A stretch of 37,012 nucleotides of DNA, from assembly GCA_019634145.1 (NCBI GenBank), contig JAHQVU010000068.1, positions 1 to 37,012 on the forward strand, read 5' to 3'. This DNA is from Micavibrio sp. (lineage in GTDB: Bacteria; Pseudomonadota; Alphaproteobacteria; Micavibrionales; Micavibrionaceae). Below the pieces are notes generated by a model. It searched no databases. It was not told where the DNA came from and saw only the letters and a list, made by a program, of their open reading frames with translations. Each line of letters begins with the position of its first letter. The first letter of the stretch is position 1. This document shows, in pieces, positions 7,822-15,963 of the stretch. Position numbers and translations under genes: made by a program.

Positions 7822-8802
7822 TTAAATTTTAAAATTAATCATCGCACGCATTACAAATATCCCTACCAACATCATAGAAATCGCAACACCTAAAAGAATA
7901 TTTCCCGTAGAGGTTTCAAACAAAATCATGATATATTCTCGGTTTGCAAAATACATCCCTAGAGCAACAAGATTTGGAAGAGAGCCAATAATTGCTGCAG
8001 AAGCGACCGCCTCAGATGCCAGAGCTTTGATCTTTCTTTTCAGTTTAAAACGCGCCCTGATTACACGAGAAAGATTTGATAAAACCTCCGACAAGCTCGA
8101 ACCCGTTTGCGCTTGAATCGATAGACCTGTTGCAAACATCTTCATCTCTGGAATTGGCATTCTTTTAGTACCTTCCAACGCTGCATCATGTAGGGGAATT
8201 CCGATTTTTTGCTTATCATAGATACGCATCATTTCTTCACCGACTGGCCCTTCAAATTCTTTAGCTATCATGGCAATTGCACCGGCGACCGGCATACCGG
8301 CCTTAAGAAGACGGACAGTAGCCTCCAATGCATCAGGAAACTCTTCTAAAAATGTCTTCTGACGCTTTGCTGCAAACCTTTTTAGTATTAATTTCGGAAC
8401 CCCTAAAAGACCGATAATTCCGAATAAAATGATAATGAATACAGGTTGGCCAATAAGCTTTGCAAACCCTAAGAAGAGCAGCATAGATATAAAGGAGTAA
8501 ACCCAGAATTTTTTAGTAGAAAGACTTAAACCTGCCTGTTCTATCATCAAAGATATCGGCGTTTTTTTCTTATTTATTTCAGTCTCTTCTTTCGCGCCCT
8601 TCAATTTTTTTGCAATATCTGCACGACGCTTATCTCTACCATCGTTCTTATCAGGCGAATTGTTATCCAAAGAAGCCTTGCCTTGAATAACTGATTTTAT
8701 ACGCCTCTTCTTCTCCGATTCCTTATTAATCAGAATAACAATTATCGCCGCCATAATGATGGCAGCAATCAGAACAATAATTATTATTTGCAATATATTC
8801 AT
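7822..8802 (-). CDS. tadB: Tad pilus inner-membrane platform protein TadB
   Basis: The 326-residue protein starts with a TM helix (about 4-24), then a basic cytosolic stretch, a hydrophobic pair around 108-140, a GSPII_F domain (LEEFPDALEATVRLLKAG, GMPVAGAIAMIAKEF) and C-terminal TM helices around 265-320. With TadC it forms the inner-membrane assembly platform of the Flp pilus. It begins nine bases after cpaF with an AAAGGTG ribosome binding site. Order cpaF-tadB-tadC is the standard one. Confidence 0.92.
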   Translation of the reverse strand: MNILQIIIIVLIAAIIMAAIIVILINKESEKKRRIKSVIQGKASLDNNSPDKNDGRDKRRADIAKKLKGAKEETEINKKKTPISLMIEQAGLSLSTKKFWVYSFISMLLFLGFAKLIGQPVFIIILFGIIGLLGVPKLILKRFAAKRQKTFLEEFPDALEATVRLLKAGMPVAGAIAMIAKEFEGPVGEEMMRIYDKQKIGIPLHDAALEGTKRMPIPEMKMFATGLSIQAQTGSSLSEVLSNLSRVIRARFKLKRKIKALASEAVASAAIIGSLPNLVALGMYFANREYIMILFETSTGNILLGVAISMMLVGIFVMRAMINFKI

Positions 8803-8811
8803 GAAACACCT

Positions 8812-10413
8812 TTAACCAAAGGCCTCTTCCATGGCGTCCATAACCAGATCAGCAACACCGTATTGGCGCGCTTTGTCAAAAAACTTGGGCCGCAGTCCAG
8901 TTGAGCGATGACGCGTTATCAACTTACCATCATCATCCTCACCTTCAATGTCGAGGACAAATAAATCCTGCATCGTAACCACATCACCCTCCATACCTGT
9001 AATCTCAGTAACATGTGTGGTTTTACGACTACCATCGCGTAAACGCTGCACCTGAATAATAACATTCACTGCCCCCGCAATCTGTTCGCGCACCGCTTTT
9101 TGCGGTAGATTCAATCCGCCCATCGCAATCATGTTCTCCATACGCGACAACGCCTCACGTGGGTTATTTGCGTGTACAGTACCCATTGACCCGTCATGGC
9201 CTGTGTTCATAGCCTGCAACAAATCAAACGCTTCAGGGCCGCGAACCTCCCCGACAATAATACGCTCAGGACGCATACGCAGACAGTTTTTAACAAGATC
9301 CCTCATAGTCACCTCACCAACCCCCTCAAGGTTCGGCGGGCGTGTTTCTAGGCGCACAACGTGCGGCTGCTGCAATTGTAATTCACATGCATCTTCACAG
9401 GTAATAATGCGCTCACCCGCTTCTATATAGCGCGTTAAACAATTGAGCATTGTCGTTTTACCAGATCCCGTACCGCCGGACACAAGGACATTTACACGAC
9501 TTCGCCCAACGGCCTTAATAAGCTGCGCACATGATGGCGTCATTGAACCAAATTCTTCCAGCTTCTCTAAAGTAAGTTTCTCTTTTGTAAACTTACGTAT
9601 CGTCATACAAGCTCCGTCCACAGATAAGGGAGGAATAATAACATTCACACGCGACCCATCCGGCAAACGTGCATCACAAATCGGAGATGATTCATCAACG
9701 CGTCGCCCGATAGCCCCCACAATACGCTGGCATATAGTGGTTAAATGCTGATTATCTCTAAACTTTATACTGGCCTTCTCAATTTTACCCTTTACCTCAA
9801 TATATGTGGTATCAGGGCCATTGATCATAATATCAGCAATATCATCACGCTCCAGCAGCTCTTCCAAAGGACCAAAGCCCAGCATATCGTCAGCACACTC
9901 TTTAGCAACTGACTGCAATTCCGATTGCGTTAAATCAAGATTTCTAAATCTTGCAATTTCTTCGACCGCACTAGAAACTTCCTCACGTGCCGCACGTGCA
10001 TCCATACTCGCAAGTGCTTTGAGATCGATACCATCTCTGAGGTCAAGCCAAATTCTATTGCGGGCGCGCTGAAGCCTTAAACTCGTAATAGAATCAGCGC
10101 CCTCACTCTGACCAGCATCAGCGCTAACCTCTTCCAGAAGGTTAAATGGATCATCAGCCGCCGCATCTTTTTTGCGTGTTTTTGGCTGAACCTGAGGCTC
10201 CACATTTCCCTGAACATCCTCGATAGAACTCATTATGCCATCACCAAGATTGGTATCATCATTGCGCACAAAATCAACATTCTTTCCAAGTTCAGATTGC
10301 TGTCCTTCAACTTTATCACTTTCATCATCACGGCGTGGCAACGGCTTATCGGATAAAGGCGGAAGCGATTTTTTTACGCCCCTATTTTGTGAATTATTTT
10401 TCTTACCAAACAT
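8812..10413 (-). CDS. cpaF: Tad pilus ATPase CpaF/TadA
   Basis: This is the secretion-type hexameric ATPase that powers Flp pilus assembly. The 533-residue protein has an acidic, probably disordered N-terminal extension (1-110), the N-terminal domain, Walker A GGTGSGKTT (313-321), an Asp box CEDACELQL (339-347), Walker B RIIVGEVRGPEA (384-395) and a His box TGHDGSMGTVHANN (404-417). All key motifs are intact. It follows cpaE closely (eight bases between stop and start), with an AGGGTGA ribosome binding site. In related systems one TadA ATPase can drive both extension and retraction; no separate retraction ATPase is seen here. Confidence 0.95.
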   Translation of the reverse strand: MFGKKNNSQNRGVKKSLPPLSDKPLPRRDDESDKVEGQQSELGKNVDFVRNDDTNLGDGIMSSIEDVQGNVEPQVQPKTRKKDAAADDPFNLLEEVSADAGQSEGADSITSLRLQRARNRIWLDLRDGIDLKALASMDARAAREEVSSAVEEIARFRNLDLTQSELQSVAKECADDMLGFGPLEELLERDDIADIMINGPDTTYIEVKGKIEKASIKFRDNQHLTTICQRIVGAIGRRVDESSPICDARLPDGSRVNVIIPPLSVDGACMTIRKFTKEKLTLEKLEEFGSMTPSCAQLIKAVGRSRVNVLVSGGTGSGKTTMLNCLTRYIEAGERIITCEDACELQLQQPHVVRLETRPPNLEGVGEVTMRDLVKNCLRMRPERIIVGEVRGPEAFDLLQAMNTGHDGSMGTVHANNPREALSRMENMIAMGGLNLPQKAVREQIAGAVNVIIQVQRLRDGSRKTTHVTEITGMEGDVVTMQDLFVLDIEGEDDDGKLITRHRSTGLRPKFFDKARQYGVADLVMDAMEEAFG

Positions 10414-10421
10414 ATCTCACC

Positions 10422-11669
10422 CTAATTTCCAGAGAGCTTTCCTAATAAGCCCCCCATTATGCGAGATTTTTTTTCATCAGAGCTCATCACTTGCACGGCA
10501 CTATTGATAACATCTTCCACTAATGGAATTAGTTTTTCTTCAATGACTTTTTTCGCATCCTTATCGTCTGAAAGTTTTCGTCCCGCACTTTCACTCGCCA
10601 GAAAAGCTTTAGGCGCAAATGCAACAAAACTATCGACACTATTCCCTATAGCTTCCTCAATATCTTTCTTGCCAACCTCCTGCGCCGGTGCCTGACCCTG
10701 CATATTTATCAGCATAGATATATTTGAAGTCTCGCCGCCATGCACTTCTGCTACTTCCATCAACAAGCTTCTCACCAACCTTAGGGATGAGAGTGTCGGC
10801 GTACTTACAACTATCGACTTATTAGAGCGCGCCAGCGCAATGCGCTGTAATTCTCGAGGTGCGCTGGACAAGTCCAGAACCACTACCGGAAATGTAATCA
10901 TCAACCTATCCAGCAAAATCTCTAGCTGCTCTGCATTAATTGTATTATCAATCATTGCCTCCCCGCCAGTCGCCAAGACACTTAAACGATCATCAACCTT
11001 GTGCATCATACGTTTTAGATTATCGTCATTTTCCTGCTGAGCCGCTTGTACGGCTTCACTTAATGTCGAGATCGGATCGAACGAAAACCCCACCCCCAAA
11101 GAGGATGCTCCTCCCGCAACATCCATGATTAAAGTTTTTTGCTTTAAAATATCAGAGACACCGCACGCCAAACCTTCTGCAATTGTGGTTACACCAACAC
11201 CACCCTTAGCGCCAATAATTGTAATCAATGAACTGCCGCTAACACCTTTTTTATTTATCAATGCCCTGGCAATTACATCACTTAAAGACTCAATTTTGAC
11301 CGGTTTAACCAGATAATCACTTACGCCCATATCAATAAGTTTGCGATAAAGATTTACATCATTTTCTGGCCCAATTATTATGGCAGACGTCCCCTCATCA
11401 CAATTCGATGCAAGGACATCTAACTGAGCTATAAAATCTTCATCCATATTTTCTGTCTGAATTATGACCAATTCTGGAGAAGAAAAATCTTGATATGTTT
11501 TTATAGCACCTTGCAAATCACCTTTTACGGCACTCACCTCGACACGCACAAATCTCCAATCATCAGAGAGCGACTTCGCAACCTCCAATGTATTTGCATC
11601 CTGCGAGAAAATAGTGATTTTTGCCGCAGGCAATAATACTGAAATATCTGACTTTCTAGCTTCGCCCAT
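10422..11669 (-). CDS. cpaE: Tad assembly/localisation protein CpaE (TadZ)
   Basis: The 415-residue protein has an atypical receiver-like domain (about 10-135, ending SDYLVKPVKIESL) and a ParA/MinD-like ATPase domain starting at ITIIGAKGGVGVTT (about 148-161). The deviant Walker A has Val where active ParA proteins have Lys (KGGVGVTT), which is typical of CpaE. CpaE/TadZ directs the machine to its cell site, often the pole. The start ATG has only a distant GAGG upstream. It lies 30 bases after cpaD. Confidence 0.92.
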   Translation of the reverse strand: MGEARKSDISVLLPAAKITIFSQDANTLEVAKSLSDDWRFVRVEVSAVKGDLQGAIKTYQDFSSPELVIIQTENMDEDFIAQLDVLASNCDEGTSAIIIGPENDVNLYRKLIDMGVSDYLVKPVKIESLSDVIARALINKKGVSGSSLITIIGAKGGVGVTTIAEGLACGVSDILKQKTLIMDVAGGASSLGVGFSFDPISTLSEAVQAAQQENDDNLKRMMHKVDDRLSVLATGGEAMIDNTINAEQLEILLDRLMITFPVVVLDLSSAPRELQRIALARSNKSIVVSTPTLSSLRLVRSLLMEVAEVHGGETSNISMLINMQGQAPAQEVGKKDIEEAIGNSVDSFVAFAPKAFLASESAGRKLSDDKDAKKVIEEKLIPLVEDVINSAVQVMSSDEKKSRIMGGLLGKLSGN

Positions 11670-11699
11670 ATAATTTAAATATCCTCAACTTTCAAAAAA

Positions 11700-12347
11700 T
11701 CAATTCCCGGAAGCGCGCTCACCACCCAAAGTCCCAAACTCTTCGCCACCCCGCAAAGCCTCAGTTTGGTTGGTCACACGTCGCGCATCGCCATACAGAG
11801 CGTTCTCTTGTCCGACCAAATCTTTCGGCCTGGCAACCTGACGCGCAAATAATGTATCAATGCTGCACCCCATTTGGTAATCAGCATTTGCATTAATATG
11901 GCGTGTATCGATCCCCGGCATAAGCTCACAATTTTCAGGCGCTAAGGCTGTATATCCGGAGTAAGAAATAATTACTTTCGAGCCATTGGCAGAATTGGAA
12001 ACAGGTAGAATTGATGCCGCAACATCACTAACACCCTCTTTACGAAGTTTTTGTGCAATATCAGAAGCCTTATTCGTTGCCTGCATGGCCGTATTAGTGC
12101 GCGAGGCAGGATCGTATGTAACGGTAAGGCCAAAAGGGCCTTTACCGTGCTTATGATAATGCTCTGCCATGGTTAAAATTGCGCCCTCATTCATCTCCGC
12201 ACTGGGCATTGAATTCTCTGTGAAAGTCGGCTGCACACGGGTACGGGATTTGGCAAAATTATCTGGCTCCCTCAAACTTCCACACGATGATAAAATCAAT
12301 GCAGAAACTGCCAGGCACGCAACATTTTTCACAATAAAATCACTCAT
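11700..12347 (-). CDS. cpaD: Tad pilus lipoprotein CpaD
   Basis: A CpaD-family outer-membrane-associated lipoprotein of about 215 residues. From the ATG at 12347 it has a short signal and lipobox LSSC (Cys22). The family features are visible: FGLTVTYDPASR in the middle, a BON-like fold, two Cys (ENCELMPG, YQMGCSIDTLFARQVARPKDLV), and the closing R-P-K-D-L region. CpaD helps the CpaC secretin channel. The ATG is preferred over an upstream TTG at 12353 because AAGG, overlapping the cpaC stop, is eight bases before it. Confidence 0.9.
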   Translation of the reverse strand: MSDFIVKNVACLAVSALILSSCGSLREPDNFAKSRTRVQPTFTENSMPSAEMNEGAILTMAEHYHKHGKGPFGLTVTYDPASRTNTAMQATNKASDIAQKLRKEGVSDVAASILPVSNSANGSKVIISYSGYTALAPENCELMPGIDTRHINANADYQMGCSIDTLFARQVARPKDLVGQENALYGDARRVTNQTEALRGGEEFGTLGGERASGN

Positions 12348-12357
12348 TTTCAAAACC

Positions 12358-13776
12358 TTAATCTAATATATATCCATAAGGATGCTCTAGCGATAATAGC
12401 TCATTATCCTTAAAATCATAATTTCGTTTAATATTCGCAGCAAACGCGCGCGCTAATTCAGGATGAACGGCCGGCGCAGCAACAACTTCGGCAATCTCCT
12501 TTTCCGCATATGGCTCTACCAGATAAGGCGTGACCAGAACGATCAATTCGGTCTCATCACGTCTAAATCCGCGCGAAGACACCAAATCACCAAGAATTGG
12601 AGTATCCTTAATACCCGGCAGCCCGGACATATCTTCAATTGCATCTGATTGGATCAAACCCGCAATCATTAAACTTGCACCACTTGCAATCTCCACTGTT
12701 GTTTCCGCACGGCGCACATCCAACCCGGGCACTTGCACCTGCGCCAAAGTAATTGCGTTATCAAAATCTAGCGATGATACTTCTGTATTCATCTGAAGAC
12801 TAATACGCTTATCCGACATCACGCGCGGTACAAAATTCAATGACACCCCGAACTCACGGAATTCAATCACAAGGTTTCCAACCTGATCGCGACCCACCGG
12901 AACGGGGAACTCACCACCTGCCAGAAATCCTGCTTGCTCTCCCGATACAGCCGTCAAATTCGGCTCAGCTAAGATATTAACTAAATTCTCTTCTTCCAAT
13001 GCATTAAGCTCTAAACCGATTAAACCTAAACCATTAATCCCACTACCAATAGCTGCAGACAAAATTCCAGCAGGATCTCGCGTTAAGCCAATACCCGCAC
13101 CCGTTAAAAATTGTATTTGATCGCCTCGATTGGTCGTGGAAGCTAAATCAGCATTAGCATATGTCTCAAGCCCAAGCTGCTTAAGCACATTACGTGACGC
13201 TTCAACGATACGAACCTGAAGCATAACCTGCTGCTCACCACGAACATCCAGCATATTGGCCACCAATTGATCCGCATCACCGCTAGCGCCAGAAACATCC
13301 CCGGCATAACGCCCGACCAGGTTAACGATTTTGTTCGAAGCCTCAGGCGTAGAAACACGCCCCGTTAACAACACCTGATTATGTATGGAGCCAACCTTCA
13401 CACCCTCACTAGGGAAAAGGTCATTAATCATGGATTGGATCGCCATCAAATCGTATGTCACATGAATATCTAAACGCTTGATAACATTCCCGTCCGCATC
13501 CAGGGCAATCAGGTTTGTATCCCCAACCTCAAGACCAACTAGGTATAATCGATTGCTCTGCACCGCGCGTACATCCACAACAGAGGAGTTAGCGACCATA
13601 ACATCGGCCACATCACCCGGCAGATCAACAAGCTCGGCCTTTCCCAAAGTTACCGTCACCAAATTTTGCTTAGAAGCTCCAACAGCTTGTAAATCAGCCT
13701 TTTCCGCACCCACGCTAAAGGCAGGCAGAATAAAGCACATAGTTAACAGCAAAATGTAAAAACGCTTTATATTCAT
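12358..13776 (-). CDS. cpaC: Tad pilus secretin CpaC (RcpA)
   Basis: This is the outer-membrane channel of the Flp pilus. Reading from the ATG at 13776 the 472-residue protein has a signal peptide (about 1-24), a pilus-formation N-terminal domain (about 35-100, LYLVGLEVGDTNLIALD), a BON-like segment (IHNQVLLTGRVST) and a secretin domain from about 190 with GEFPVPVGRDQ, VPRVMSDKRISLQM and SGLPGIKDTPILGDL, ending in the usual LVTPYLVEP. An upstream TTG at 13821 is rejected because the ATG gives a clean signal peptide. It follows cpaB by about 70 bases. The C-terminus is somewhat longer than the secretin core. Confidence 0.93.
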   Translation of the reverse strand: MNIKRFYILLLTMCFILPAFSVGAEKADLQAVGASKQNLVTVTLGKAELVDLPGDVADVMVANSSVVDVRAVQSNRLYLVGLEVGDTNLIALDADGNVIKRLDIHVTYDLMAIQSMINDLFPSEGVKVGSIHNQVLLTGRVSTPEASNKIVNLVGRYAGDVSGASGDADQLVANMLDVRGEQQVMLQVRIVEASRNVLKQLGLETYANADLASTTNRGDQIQFLTGAGIGLTRDPAGILSAAIGSGINGLGLIGLELNALEEENLVNILAEPNLTAVSGEQAGFLAGGEFPVPVGRDQVGNLVIEFREFGVSLNFVPRVMSDKRISLQMNTEVSSLDFDNAITLAQVQVPGLDVRRAETTVEIASGASLMIAGLIQSDAIEDMSGLPGIKDTPILGDLVSSRGFRRDETELIVLVTPYLVEPYAEKEIAEVVAAPAVHPELARAFAANIKRNYDFKDNELLSLEHPYGYILD

Positions 13777-13844
13777 AGAACTTTCTTTCTGTAGATACGC
13801 AGCATACTTAGAGAGTTTCAAGGCGGGAAAGCCGCACAGGGAGG

Positions 13845-14741
13845 TTATTGAGCAGGAAGTGCAGACACGCTTCCCCCATCATAGATTCGCACAATATTAT
13901 TATTTAAGCCAGTATCATCTTTTATTTTTTCATATTTCTCAAAAATTTCATCGCCCATAGTCGTTAGGCGCGCATCAGAAACAGTCGGCCACTTTTTCTC
14001 GACAATGGTCTCATCACCCACACCGCGCAAAGACAAACGCAAATCGCCCAGCTTCTCAGCAACAGCCAAACGTTCCGCATCCTCAGAATTCACAGCTACA
14101 GTAACCGTTTTACCAACCTTTACACCGTTATTCTTATCATCCACACCGCGCTCCGCCTTCTGATCCACAGCCAAGACTTTTACATTTTGCAATATTGTCT
14201 CCGTGGCATAACGATCAAGCGTTAACTCAAGCATTTTACGAACCTCAGGATCATCATCCCCTTCAGCCGTAACACGCTCACTATAGGTTAGAATAATATC
14301 AACATAATCACCCGGCCCTATAAAACCACCGGCCATAGATGCCGCATTAACCGGAAATGCCACCGCACGCTGCCCCGTTTCTAAAGATGCCGCCACAAGA
14401 TTTCCTTGCGCCTGCCCAAGTAGAGCCGTTTTCATCACAGGCTCGCCCTTCATTACTGTGCGCGCCAATCGCCCCTCCAGCGCCTCTTCAGGGCTCTGAT
14501 CATCCTCACGAATGACAGCCCCTAAAAACACCCCCGCCTTTGGCCATTCCTGCCAGCGCATATCCCCTTCTTTCAACGTATGCCCAACACCTAAATCCTT
14601 ATTAGCCACCAATATTTGAACGCGCGCCTCTTGAACAACTTGCGGCTCTTGCTTTCCGCCCAATGTCACCTGAACAAGAACAGCAACCAAAACAGAGACA
14701 AGAACTGCTCCGATCAGCACAATCACAAGATTCTTATTCAT
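13845..14741 (-). CDS. cpaB: Tad pilus assembly protein CpaB (RcpC)
   Basis: The 298-residue protein starts with one TM helix (about 4-28), then a SAF domain (VQILVANKDLGVGHTL, MKGEPVMKTAL), then the RcpC/CpaB domain (RAVAFPVNAASMAGGFIGPG, DYVDIILTY). CpaB is anchored in the inner membrane and contacts the secretin CpaC. I use the ATG at 14741 with AAAGGGA eight to nine bases upstream; a TTG at 14768 would add nine residues without an SD. A near-CtrA box lies about 100 bases upstream, so cpaB may have its own promoter. Confidence 0.92.
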   Translation of the reverse strand: MNKNLVIVLIGAVLVSVLVAVLVQVTLGGKQEPQVVQEARVQILVANKDLGVGHTLKEGDMRWQEWPKAGVFLGAVIREDDQSPEEALEGRLARTVMKGEPVMKTALLGQAQGNLVAASLETGQRAVAFPVNAASMAGGFIGPGDYVDIILTYSERVTAEGDDDPEVRKMLELTLDRYATETILQNVKVLAVDQKAERGVDDKNNGVKVGKTVTVAVNSEDAERLAVAEKLGDLRLSLRGVGDETIVEKKWPTVSDARLTTMGDEIFEKYEKIKDDTGLNNNIVRIYDGGSVSALPAQ

Positions 14742-14842
14742 TGCATAAATCCCTTTCTGGAAATTCAACGATGATACTAAGGATAACCATTACAAGCAGA
14801 GCGCTTGAAAAAAGGCCTAATGACAATAATGACGCAAACGAA

Positions 14843-14857
14843 TTAAAAAAACGTTAG
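14843..14857. promoter_or_regulatory. Near-match to a CtrA box upstream of cpaB
   Basis: TTAA at 14843-14846, seven bases, then TTAG at 14854-14857 matches seven of the eight fixed positions of the CtrA consensus TTAA-N7-TTAA. It lies about 100 bases upstream of the cpaB start in the 141-base gap after cpaA. Alone it is weak evidence; it gains some weight from two perfect boxes upstream of flp. Confidence 0.3.
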
Positions 14858-14882
14858 GAATAGATTGAATTAATACTTAACT

Positions 14883-15428
14883 TTACTGAAGAAACGAGAC
14901 CAGAACCTCAGGACTAAAATACCCTATTTTGATAAAAGATGCCAGCGCACCGATTACAATGGCGATACCATAAGGCACCTTGCTTTCACCAGCTTGCACA
15001 CGCGCTACCCAACTATCGCCTTCAACGTCTTTAAACGGCTTCTTTTTTTGAAGATACAGCGCGAATACAGCGAGCACCCCACCAACCATTGCCATATAAA
15101 ACAAAAACGGCAATAAACCTTTCACACCGCCCCAAAATGCGAAAGCAGTGCCTAGCTTAGAATCACCTGCCCCCAACCCACCAGTGGCGAACATGGCAAG
15201 CGTTACTAAGAACACAACACCTGCACCTATCAGATGCGACCAAACACTAAAGAAAACATGATCCGCCCCAAACAACCACATTAAAACATAGCACAATGGA
15301 AATGCCCCTATAACGACCACGGAATGCCAGTTCGGAATCTTCAATCCTCTTAAATCAGAAATCGATGACAAAACACCAATTCCACAAATCAGGGCAAAAA
15401 AGAAAATATAGATGAACAATGCAATCAT
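14883..15428 (-). CDS. cpaA: Prepilin peptidase CpaA (TadV)
   Basis: A 181-residue A24-family aspartyl peptidase, short as is usual for Tad-type enzymes, with about six TM helices. The two catalytic aspartates are visible: Asp25 in SDLRGLKIPN and Asp89 in GGLGAGDSK. There is no N-terminal methyltransferase domain as in PilD. It should cleave the Flp pilin and probably the TadE-type pseudopilins. It is the only prepilin peptidase in the window, so it may also process the three type IV-like pseudopilins at 730-5384. The ATG at 15428 has GAGGG seven bases upstream; an ATG at 15446 lies just after the flp terminator and lacks an SD. Confidence 0.9.
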   Translation of the reverse strand: MIALFIYIFFFALICGIGVLSSISDLRGLKIPNWHSVVVIGAFPLCYVLMWLFGADHVFFSVWSHLIGAGVVFLVTLAMFATGGLGAGDSKLGTAFAFWGGVKGLLPFLFYMAMVGGVLAVFALYLQKKKPFKDVEGDSWVARVQAGESKVPYGIAIVIGALASFIKIGYFSPEVLVSFLQ

Positions 15429-15457
15429 AGGAGAACCCTCATACATCTTGAGACATT

Positions 15458-15485
15458 AAAAAAGCCCGCCATCAAAGCGGGCTTT
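15458..15485 (-). terminator. Rho-independent terminator after flp
   Basis: On the minus strand a 9-bp stem (AAAGCCCGC / GCGGGCTTT, at 15461-15469 and 15477-15485) with a seven-base loop is followed by a T-run. It lies 21 bases beyond the flp stop and before cpaA, so most flp transcripts should end here and the machinery genes downstream would be made at a lower level. Confidence 0.85.
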
Positions 15486-15506
15486 AATTATTTAATTTCG
15501 ATTATA

Positions 15507-15728
15507 TTAACCTTCAGCTTCCGCAGCACGCTCCGCCGCTTTATCAGCCGCAGTAGTCATACTTTCTTCCATGGAACCGAATGTGTTGTAAAGCTGATCA
15601 CCGAATGTGAACACAACCGCAACAATCGCAAGTGAAATACCGGCAGCAATAAGGCCATATTCAATAGCTGTCGCTCCATCTTCTTTTTTAAGATACGCAT
15701 CCTTCAATGCAAGTAATTTAATAAACAT
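15507..15728 (-). CDS. flp: Flp-type major pilin
   Basis: The 73-residue prepilin has a leader ending KKEDG (Gly18), cleaved before ATAIEYGLIAAG. Glu23 at +5 and Tyr24 form the Flp signature G/xxxxEY, followed by a hydrophobic helix to about residue 41. The mature pilin is about 55 residues, with an Ala- and Glu-rich C-terminus. The start at 15728 has a strong AAGGAG eight bases upstream; an upstream start at 15800 would add 24 residues with no SD and spoil the leader. It is the pilus subunit processed by CpaA. It has its own promoter region and terminator, as expected for the most abundant product of the locus. Confidence 0.95.
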   Translation of the reverse strand: MFIKLLALKDAYLKKEDGATAIEYGLIAAGISLAIVAVVFTFGDQLYNTFGSMEESMTTAADKAAERAAEAEG

Positions 15729-15773
15729 GTTTAACTCCTTTTGAGATATTTTTATGATATTTCGGCCAACCCA

Positions 15774-15786
15774 TACTTTGAAAGTA
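15774..15786. promoter_or_regulatory. 13-bp palindrome in the flp leader
   Basis: TACTTT-G-AAAGTA is a perfect palindrome about 50 bases upstream of the flp start and about 25-40 bases downstream of its likely -10 box. It could be an operator or an RNA hairpin near the 5' end. No known regulator is assigned. Confidence 0.35.
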
Positions 15787-15808
15787 AACTCAAAGCCCAA
15801 CCGTTATG

Positions 15809-15845
15809 ATTATAGAATATCTGAAGTTACTTAACAGACGGTTAA
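15809..15845 (-). promoter_or_regulatory. flp promoter: -10 TATAAT with a CtrA box over the -35
   Basis: On the minus strand a perfect TATAAT lies at 15814-15809. The position 17 bases upstream, where a -35 would sit (15837-15832), has no good -35 sequence but falls inside TTAA-N7-TTAA (15831-15845), the CtrA binding consensus. CtrA-activated promoters typically carry the box at the -35. The predicted RNA start would be about 75 bases upstream of flp. The region is AT-rich, so chance matches are possible. Confidence 0.5.
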
Positions 15846-15933
15846 AATTCACAAGTATAGATTAAATATTTAACACACAAATCATTAAAAAATAATTTAA
15901 AATTTTATGAAAAGTTAAAAAACAAAGTAATGA

Positions 15934-15948
15934 TTAAGTATAAATTAA
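15934..15948. promoter_or_regulatory. Second CtrA-type box TTAA-N7-TTAA upstream of flp
   Basis: TTAA at 15934-15937 and at 15945-15948 are seven bases apart. They are part of an 11-base tandem repeat of ATTAAGTATA just after the tadG stop. A related AAGTATAG occurs at 15853-15860. The site lies about 120 bases upstream of the predicted -10, far for direct activation but possible for cooperative binding. Confidence 0.4.
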
Positions 15949-15963
15949 GTATAGAACATAAAA

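Noticed and set aside
15729-15800. N-terminal extension of the Flp pilin
   Set aside because: The shorter start has a strong SD and gives a normal prepilin leader; the extension has neither.
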